This document shows positions 58,922 to 64,000 of a stretch of 64,000 nt of DNA, one piece after another. Numbering within the stretch: position 1 is the first letter of the stretch; each line of letters starts with the position of its first letter. Where the stretch lies: contig DXWV01000050.1 in the NCBI GenBank assembly GCA_019416685.1, forward strand, positions 31,774-95,773. The letters run 5' to 3'. The notes under the pieces are model-generated. The model was not told where the DNA came from, did no database searches, and was given only the letters and a program-made list of their open reading frames with translations. The position numbers and the translations under genes are program-made. Source of the DNA: Bacteroides sp. (lineage in GTDB: Bacteria > Bacteroidota > Bacteroidia > Bacteroidales > Bacteroidaceae).

Positions 58922-58929
58922 TACTTTTG
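58922..58929 (+). promoter_or_regulatory. -7 box of prmC-recX
   Basis: TACTTTTG matches TAnnTTTG, 20 bases before the prmC start at 58950. Confidence 0.5.
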
Positions 58930-58949
58930 CATCCTAAAAACAGATAGAC

Positions 58950-59786
58950 ATGGACCGGGTTTCTACTTATATCCGTCAGGTATTACAAGATATTTATCCT
59001 CCTCAGGAACTGAAAAACCTGACGTTGATGATTTGGTGTGATCTGTTTGGTATGGATGCACTCGACATTTATCTGGGCAAAGATATTAATTTATCCGAAA
59101 GCAAGCAGTGTGAACTGGAAAACATTCTGCAGCGTTTACGAAAAAATGAGCCGATACAATATATACGGGAAATAGCAATTTTTCTGGGGCGCTCTTTTTA
59201 CGTAGCACCGGGAGTGCTTATTCCTCGGCCGGAGACGGAAGTATTAGTAGAACTTATTGTTAAAGAAAATTTGAATAATGGTCCCCGGATATTGGATGTT
59301 GGTACGGGAAGTGGGTGTATTGCTATCTCCTTATCTCTTGCCATTCCACAAGCTAAAGTGACCGCTTGGGATATCTCGCAAGAAGCGCTTGCTGTAGCCC
59401 GGCGAAACAATGAAGTATTGGGCTCGACCGTTGCTTTTGAGCAAAAGGACGTATTGGCAGAGATAGATTCTGAGCAACATTTTGATATTATTGTTAGTAA
59501 CCCTCCTTATGTGACCGAATCTGAAAAGGTGGACATGGAACCTAATGTGCTCGATTGGGAGCCGGGGCTTGCTCTGTTTGTACCCGATAATGATCCATTA
59601 CGCTTTTATCGCCGGATTGCTGTATTGGGAAGAAAATTGTTGAATCCCGGGGGGAAACTTTACTTTGAAATAAACCGTGCATACGGTTGTGAGATAGTCC
59701 GTATGCTTATTGACTTAGGGTATTACTATCCTTGTATTATAAAAGATATATCAGGAAACGATAGAATTGTGACTACGCATAAATGA
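58950..59786 (+). CDS. prmC: Peptide chain release factor N5-glutamine methyltransferase
   Basis: 278 residues. ILDVGTGSGCIAISL is the SAM site and IIVSNPPYVTESE is the catalytic NPPY motif. It methylates the GGQ glutamine of release factors. The N-terminal helical domain (about 1-80) is the PrmC form. Its last 4 bases overlap recX. Confidence 0.95.
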   Translation: MDRVSTYIRQVLQDIYPPQELKNLTLMIWCDLFGMDALDIYLGKDINLSESKQCELENILQRLRKNEPIQYIREIAIFLGRSFYVAPGVLIPRPETEVLVELIVKENLNNGPRILDVGTGSGCIAISLSLAIPQAKVTAWDISQEALAVARRNNEVLGSTVAFEQKDVLAEIDSEQHFDIIVSNPPYVTESEKVDMEPNVLDWEPGLALFVPDNDPLRFYRRIAVLGRKLLNPGGKLYFEINRAYGCEIVRMLIDLGYYYPCIIKDISGNDRIVTTHK

Positions 59787-60262
59787 ATACAATGACCGAA
59801 GAAGAGGCGCTAAATCGTGTAGCTGCCTATTGCTCTGCCGCAGAACATTGCCGGGCAGAAGTAAGTGATAAATTACAAAAGTGGGGTATTGCCTACGATG
59901 CCATAGAACGTATACTTGCCCGTCTCGAAGCTGAAAAATACATTGATGATGAGCGTTATTGCCGTGCTTTTATTGGCGATAAGTTTCGTTTTGCCAAATG
60001 GGGAAAGATGAAAATTGGACAGGGATTATATATGAAAAAAATACCCTCCAATGTAGTTTGGCGCCATTTGAATGAGATCAATCAGGACGAATATCTTGCA
60101 GTGCTGCGTGATTTGCTTGCTTCCAAACGCAAAAGTGTTCGCGGGAAGGATGAATACGAATTAAATGGAAAACTAATTCGTTTTGCTATGAGTCGCGGCT
60201 TTGAAATGAAAGATATCAAGTGCTGTATAGAGGTGTCGGATGATGAAGCATATGACGATTAA
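59783..60262 (+). CDS. recX: Regulatory protein RecX
   Basis: 159 residues with three RecX helical modules (ALNRVAAYCSAAEHCRAEVS, YIDDERYCRAFIGDKFR, and a looser last one). RecX modulates RecA filaments. It overlaps prmC by 4 bases. Its reading frame begins MNTMTEEEA; a second ATG lies three codons later. Confidence 0.9.
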   Translation: MNTMTEEEALNRVAAYCSAAEHCRAEVSDKLQKWGIAYDAIERILARLEAEKYIDDERYCRAFIGDKFRFAKWGKMKIGQGLYMKKIPSNVVWRHLNEINQDEYLAVLRDLLASKRKSVRGKDEYELNGKLIRFAMSRGFEMKDIKCCIEVSDDEAYDD

Positions 60263-60305
60263 AAAAAATAACCGGAATCTTCTTTCTTGTTTCGTTCTAT
60301 TTCTG

Positions 60306-60313
60306 TATTTTTG
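60306..60313 (+). promoter_or_regulatory. -7 box of pyrE
   Basis: TATTTTTG matches TAnnTTTG, 29 bases before the pyrE ATG at 60343. Confidence 0.5.
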
Positions 60314-60342
60314 CACTCTATAATTATCAAGTTAGTTTAGTT

Positions 60343-60981
60343 ATGAAAAACTTAGAGAGATTATTTGCAGAGAAGTTACTGAAGATTAAAGCGATTAAGC
60401 TTCAACCAGCCAATCCTTTTACATGGGCTTCCGGATGGAAATCACCGTTTTACTGTGATAACCGTAAAACTCTTTCCTATCCGTCTCTTCGTAATTTTGT
60501 GAAGATTGAAACCACTCGTCTGATATTAGAACGATTCGGACAGGTAGATGCCATTGCAGGTGTTGCTACAGGAGCTATCCCTCAGGGAGCGCTGGTAGCC
60601 GATGCATTGAATCTTCCGTTCGTGTATGTTCGTTCTACCCCGAAAGATCATGGATTAGAAAATTTAATCGAAGGAGAGCTTCGTCCCGGAATGAAAGTTG
60701 TCGTTGTAGAAGATTTAATTTCCACCGGTGGTAGTAGCTTGAAGGCAGTAGAAGCAATTCGTCGGGATGGTTGCGAAGTAATAGGTATGATTGCTGCTTA
60801 TACATATGGTTTTCCTGTAGCAGAGAAAGCATTCAAGGATGCAAAAGTTCCTTTAGTGACTTTGACAAACTACGAAGCTGTACTTGACGTAGCACTTCAA
60901 ACCGGTTATATTGAGGATACGGATATTGCGACTTTGAACGAATGGCGTAAAGACCCTGCACATTGGGACGCTGGAAAGTAA
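60343..60981 (+). CDS. pyrE: Orotate phosphoribosyltransferase
   Basis: 212 residues. The PRPP motif VVVVEDLISTGGSSLKAV and FTWASGWKSPFYCDNRKTL fit PyrE. It adds PRPP to orotate in pyrimidine synthesis. A terminator follows at 61015-61054, so the downstream SRPBCC gene is probably separate. Confidence 0.96.
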   Translation: MKNLERLFAEKLLKIKAIKLQPANPFTWASGWKSPFYCDNRKTLSYPSLRNFVKIETTRLILERFGQVDAIAGVATGAIPQGALVADALNLPFVYVRSTPKDHGLENLIEGELRPGMKVVVVEDLISTGGSSLKAVEAIRRDGCEVIGMIAAYTYGFPVAEKAFKDAKVPLVTLTNYEAVLDVALQTGYIEDTDIATLNEWRKDPAHWDAGK

Positions 60982-61014
60982 CAAAGATATTTAATTATAA
61001 ATGGATTTAAAGGA

Positions 61015-61054
61015 GAGCCATTCGGACAGATTTTGTTCGGATAGTTCTTTTTTT
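61015..61054 (+). terminator. Terminator after pyrE
   Basis: Bases 61015-61027 pair with 61035-61047 at 12 of 13 positions, three of them G-U, closing a 7-base loop. Seven T residues follow (61048-61054). It ends the pyrE message 24 bases before the next gene. Confidence 0.7.
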
Positions 61055-61077
61055 GTCTTTATAAGAATGAAAATAAG

Positions 61078-61488
61078 ATGACTAAATTTGAAAGTACTGT
61101 AAAAGTGATACCTTACAGCCAGGAGCGGGTTTATGAGAAATTGTCCGATCTTAGCAATCTGGAGGCTTTGAAAGATCGTTTGCCGGAAGATAAGGTGAAA
61201 GATATAAGTTTTGATTCTGATACCTTGAGCTTTAGTGTAGCGCCTGTTGGGCAGTTGACATTGAAGATTGTGGAACGTGAACCAAGCAAGTGTATTAAGT
61301 TTGAGACCACTAACTCTCCGCTACCTTTTAATCTCTGGATTCAACTTGTGGCAACGGCTGATGAAGAGTGTAAGCTGAAAGTTACTATCGGTATGGAACT
61401 GAATCCTTTTATGAAAGCCATGGTACAGAAACCGCTTCAGGAGGGATTGGAGAAAATGGTGGATATGTTGGCAATGATTCAATATTAA
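61078..61488 (+). CDS. SRPBCC (START/Bet v1-like) domain protein
   Basis: 136 residues with the polyketide-cyclase/START helix-grip fold: KFESTVKVIPYSQERVYEKL, LSFSVAPVGQLTLKIVERE, and the C-terminal long helix KPLQEGLEKMVDMLAMI. Such proteins bind hydrophobic ligands or act as stress-related lipid handlers. The ligand is not evident. No partner gene is obvious. Confidence 0.83.
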   Translation: MTKFESTVKVIPYSQERVYEKLSDLSNLEALKDRLPEDKVKDISFDSDTLSFSVAPVGQLTLKIVEREPSKCIKFETTNSPLPFNLWIQLVATADEECKLKVTIGMELNPFMKAMVQKPLQEGLEKMVDMLAMIQY

Positions 61489-61493
61489 TGGGT

Positions 61494-61620
61494 TAATAGT
61501 TAAGTAGTCAAGTAGTCAAGTAGTAATGTGCTGTTTACTCTTTGCTTTTTTACTTCTTTTACTTTAATTATTAAAAGTATCTGCTACTGACTACTTAACT
61601 ACTGACTACTAACTACTAAA
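61494..61620. repeat. Word-iterated inverted element upstream of argH
   Basis: Left part iterates agttaagtagtcaagtagtc, right part ctactgactacttaactactg; the two are roughly reverse complements. A T-rich middle separates them. The element fills the gap between the SRPBCC and argH genes and ends 5 bases before the argH ATG. Confidence 0.6.
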
Positions 61621-61624
61621 TAGT

Positions 61625-62965
61625 ATGGCACAGAAACTTTGGGAGAAATCCGTTCAGGTAAATAAAGAGATAGAACGTTTCACAGTTGGACGTGATCGTG
61701 AGATGGACCTTTATCTTGCAAAGCATGATGTGATGGGGTCCATGGCTCATATCACTATGCTCGAAAGTATCGGTTTGTTGACAAAAGAAGAGCTTACTCA
61801 GTTGTTGGCAGAACTGAAAAATATCTATGCAGAAGCGGAACGGGGAGAGTTCGTAATAGAAGATGGAGTGGAAGACGTGCATTCGCAGGTAGAACTGATG
61901 TTGACCCGGCGCTTGGGTGATGTTGGTAAGAAAATACACAGCGGCCGTTCTCGCAATGATCAGGTACTTCTTGATCTAAAACTTTTTACCCGTACGCAGT
62001 TGAAGGAGGTGGCTGAAGCAGTGGAACAGCTGTTTGATGTACTTATTCTTCAGAGTGAAAGATATAAAGAGGTGTTGATGCCTGGTTATACCCATTTGCA
62101 GATTGCTATGCCTTCTTCTTTCGGGCTTTGGTTTGGGGCTTATGCTGAAAGTCTGGTAGATGATATGCTTTTTCTACAGGCTGCTTTTAAAATGTGCAAC
62201 CGTAATCCATTAGGTTCAGCTGCGGGCTATGGTTCTTCTTTTCCGTTGGATCGTACCATGACTACTCGTTTGTTGGGTTTCGATTCTCTCAATTATAATG
62301 TGGTATATGCCCAGATGGGGCGTGGTAAGCTGGAACGTAATGTTGCCTTTGCACTTGCTACTATTGCAGGGACTATTTCTAAACTAGCCTTTGATGCTTG
62401 TATGTTTAATAGCCAGAACTTTGGTTTTGTGAAGTTGCCGGACGACTGTACCACAGGTTCCAGTATCATGCCGCATAAGAAAAATCCGGATGTTTTTGAG
62501 CTAACTCGTGCCAAGTGTAACAAACTTCAGTCACTTCCACAACAAATTATGATGATAGCTAATAACCTTCCTTCAGGATATTTTCGTGATCTTCAGATTA
62601 TTAAGGAGGTCTTTTTGCCTGCTTTCCAGGAGCTGAAAGACTGCTTACAGATGACTACTTATATTATGAATGAAATCAAGGTGAATGAACATATTCTTGA
62701 TGATGATAAATATCTGTTTATTTTCAGCGTGGAAGAGGTGAATCGTTTGGCTCGTGAGGGAATGCCTTTCCGTGATGCTTATAAAAAGGTGGGACTTGAT
62801 ATTGAGGCTGGAAATTTCTCACATAGCAAACAGGTACATCATACGCATGAAGGAAGTATTGGTAATCTATGCAATGCGGAAATCTCTGCTTTAATGCAGA
62901 AGGTGGTAGAAGAGTTTAATTTCCGCGGAATGGAAGAAGCGGAGAAAGCTTTACTTGCCCGTTAA
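61625..62965 (+). CDS. argH: Argininosuccinate lyase
   Basis: 446 residues. The signature GSSIMPHKKNPDVFELTRAK is intact, with the catalytic Ser-loop in GSSIMPHKKNP, and the HSGRSRNDQV element near residue 105. It cleaves argininosuccinate to arginine and fumarate, the last arginine step. The other gene of the pathway in this window, argF', is at 41993-42949. The lipoprotein gene follows 20 bases later. Confidence 0.95.
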   Translation: MAQKLWEKSVQVNKEIERFTVGRDREMDLYLAKHDVMGSMAHITMLESIGLLTKEELTQLLAELKNIYAEAERGEFVIEDGVEDVHSQVELMLTRRLGDVGKKIHSGRSRNDQVLLDLKLFTRTQLKEVAEAVEQLFDVLILQSERYKEVLMPGYTHLQIAMPSSFGLWFGAYAESLVDDMLFLQAAFKMCNRNPLGSAAGYGSSFPLDRTMTTRLLGFDSLNYNVVYAQMGRGKLERNVAFALATIAGTISKLAFDACMFNSQNFGFVKLPDDCTTGSSIMPHKKNPDVFELTRAKCNKLQSLPQQIMMIANNLPSGYFRDLQIIKEVFLPAFQELKDCLQMTTYIMNEIKVNEHILDDDKYLFIFSVEEVNRLAREGMPFRDAYKKVGLDIEAGNFSHSKQVHHTHEGSIGNLCNAEISALMQKVVEEFNFRGMEEAEKALLAR

Positions 62966-62985
62966 TTAAAAAAAGGAGAATATAG

Positions 62986-63435
62986 ATGCGTAGATTATTT
63001 CTTGTCATATTGCTATTTATAGGTGTCGTTGCTTGTGACGACTCCTATAAATCAACTATCCCGGATGTTTCGTTCTATTTCTCGTGCGATCTGGTGCAGG
63101 GTGAATATTCTAAATTGACTATCCCCGGGCAATTTATAAAGAAAGCAAAAAATGTAAACGGTATTCCTGTTGGGTATGCAGGTCTGATAGTTGGGCAATC
63201 TATCTATTCTCAGGGATATGATTACACTGCTTTTGATGCAGCCTGTCCGGTGGAAGCCAGTCGTAATGTCTCAATAGATGTACAGGATGACGGGCTGGGT
63301 ACTGCTATCTGTCCCAAATGCAAGACAAAGTATAATCTGAGTAGTGGTGGAGCTCCAGTAGAAGGAGAAGGAAAAGAGTATCTGAAACGATACAATGTGA
63401 TTGTGAGCGGCACTACATTGCAGGTTCGTAATTAA
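62986..63435 (+). CDS. Lipoprotein with a degenerate Rieske-like domain
   Basis: 149 residues. Lipobox VVAC with Cys17. The mature part follows a Rieske fold pattern: FDAACPVEA (Cys87) and TAICPKCKTKYNLSSGGAPVEG (Cys109, Cys112). In a true Rieske protein the sites are CxH and CxxH. Here both His ligands are gone: position 89 is Val, and Cys112 replaces the second His. A 2Fe-2S cluster of Rieske type is therefore unlikely; a Cys3 or other metal site or a purely structural role is possible. It follows argH by 20 bases. Confidence 0.72.
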   Translation: MRRLFLVILLFIGVVACDDSYKSTIPDVSFYFSCDLVQGEYSKLTIPGQFIKKAKNVNGIPVGYAGLIVGQSIYSQGYDYTAFDAACPVEASRNVSIDVQDDGLGTAICPKCKTKYNLSSGGAPVEGEGKEYLKRYNVIVSGTTLQVRN

Positions 63436-63650
63436 ATCACGGATATTTCTCTTTCTCCTGGAAAACTCTTGTTCTGTTATGTAAAAGTATGACTGCTTTT
63501 TGAGGTAATGAATTGATTGTACTTTCTTTAATACTGATTAGGTATACATAATTCATATATTAATCTCTTCTTATATCAGGTTCATCCTAAAAACAGGTAA
63601 TTTGTTAAGGATGTTAATTCTAATTTTAACACTCCAGTTTTGCTTTACAG

Positions 63651-63742
63651 GATTGTACACTTTAGCATATCAAGATTGTACACTTTGGTATGACTGAACT
63701 GTACAATTAACATATGCCAAAGTGTACACTTTGGCCATACTT
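63651..63742. repeat. Array 3: four tandem 23-base units with palindromic cores
   Basis: Units start at 63651, 63674, 63697 and 63720. The TGTACA centre falls at 63656.5, 63679.5, 63702.5 and 63725.5, an exact 23-base pitch. Around it, the first two units share GATTGTACACTTT, the third reads AACTGTACAATTA and the fourth AAGTGTACACTTT. The last unit lies in a perfect 20-base palindrome (63716-63735, GCCAAAGTGT and its complement). Sequence is unrelated to arrays 1 and 2. Confidence 0.9.
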
Positions 63743-63910
63743 AAGTCAATAAGGCTATGTTTGCTATAAATCAATCGATTACATGCGAACGGACTTTTAA
63801 TTCAATACTTATCTTTTCTTTTAAAAGATTTCTATAATTACTTTTTTGATAACTACGTATCCTCTGGATGAACTTTGTATCTTTCATTTATAAACTTTCC
63901 CTTAAAAATA

Positions 63911-63942
63911 TTTGGCAGAAACAAGGAAACTCTGTATCTTTG
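63911..63942 (+). promoter_or_regulatory. Promoter of tRNA-Gly
   Basis: TTTG at 63911-63914 and TATCTTTG at 63935-63942 are 20 bases apart, a textbook Bacteroides promoter. Transcription would start near 63949, about 10 bases before the tRNA. Confidence 0.8.
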
Positions 63943-63958
63943 CACTCGTTGAAAAAAC

Positions 63959-64000
63959 GCGGAAATAGCTCAGTTGGTAGAGCATAACCTTGCCAAGGTT
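63959..64000 (+). tRNA. tRNA-Gly (anticodon GCC), partial at the right edge
   Basis: The 42 bases give the acceptor strand GCGGAAA, the D arm GCTCAGTTGGTAGAGC and the anticodon arm, with anticodon GCC at 63992-63994 between AACCT and AGGTT. The T arm and 3' end lie beyond the window. GCC decodes GGC and GGU glycine. Confidence 0.93.

Larger units (their letters stand above)
63436..63958. other. Gene-free region between the lipoprotein gene and tRNA-Gly
   Basis: 523 bases. It contains the four-unit array at 63651-63742 and the tRNA promoter at 63911-63942. The rest is AT-rich without an identifiable gene or terminator. Confidence 0.7.

Noticed and set aside
57855..58950. FMN riboswitch controlling ribD
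   Set aside because: The divergent gap to prmC is only 54 bases, too short for the conserved fold.

Overview
The window is ordinary chromosome of a Bacteroides species, close in gene content to the B. thetaiotaomicron/ovatus group. Four things point there. Promoters carry the Bacteroides -7 box TAnnTTTG, several with a TTTG or TTG box about 19-20 bases upstream. Start codons lack strong Shine-Dalgarno sites. Arginine synthesis uses a succinylornithine-type carbamoyltransferase. Many exported proteins have Bacteroides lipoboxes or C-terminal domains. No rRNA, insertion sequence, prophage or CRISPR array was seen. One tRNA-Gly(GCC) is cut by the right edge.

Layout. 1-1912: end of a TcdA-like gene, a LolD-type ATPase, then a gap with terminators. 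1526-7775: a polyol (probably mannitol) locus. One operon holds dehydrogenase, FucP-like permease and a VOC protein; another holds fructokinase and a small outer-membrane protein; a LacI regulator lies between them. A 40-base operator is duplicated 50 bases upstream of both operon promoters. 8148-17106: HhH protein and sodium symporter, VanZ-like protein, murF, folP-cdaA and the TldD/PmbA protease pair. 17462-20485: an acyltransferase pair and lrgAB. 20692-23793: a three-gene operon of exported proteins of unknown role. 23925-30061: pta-ackA, glycosyltransferase-radC, two small lipoproteins, a SufT-like protein and lpxH. 30209-30339: a candidate small RNA. 30679-41894: CotH-like protein, alkaline phosphatase, efp, rpmH, an operon of PASTA protein, rluD, ddl, acyltransferase and rhodanese lipoprotein, then a PL1 pectate lyase.

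41993-46877: proB-proA-argF', and an aminotransferase broken by one in-frame TGA. 47193-49949: a sensor kinase with a fimbrillin-like lipoprotein. 50034-57716: murI and the outer-membrane assembly cluster (DUF6089-like, uppS, bamA, two ompH/skp) plus a large lipoprotein. 57855-63435: ribD, prmC-recX, pyrE, an SRPBCC protein, argH and a lipoprotein with a degenerate Rieske-like domain.

The most striking unexplained signal is non-coding. Three intergenic regions (17315-17406, 34914-35005, 63651-63742) each hold four tandem units on an exact 23-base pitch, each array including one long perfect palindrome. Pitch and copy number are the same at all three loci, but the sequences are unrelated. A second class, long inverted repeats built from iterated short words, occurs at 133-209, 8074-8116, 15690-15785, 50892-50966 and 61494-61620.
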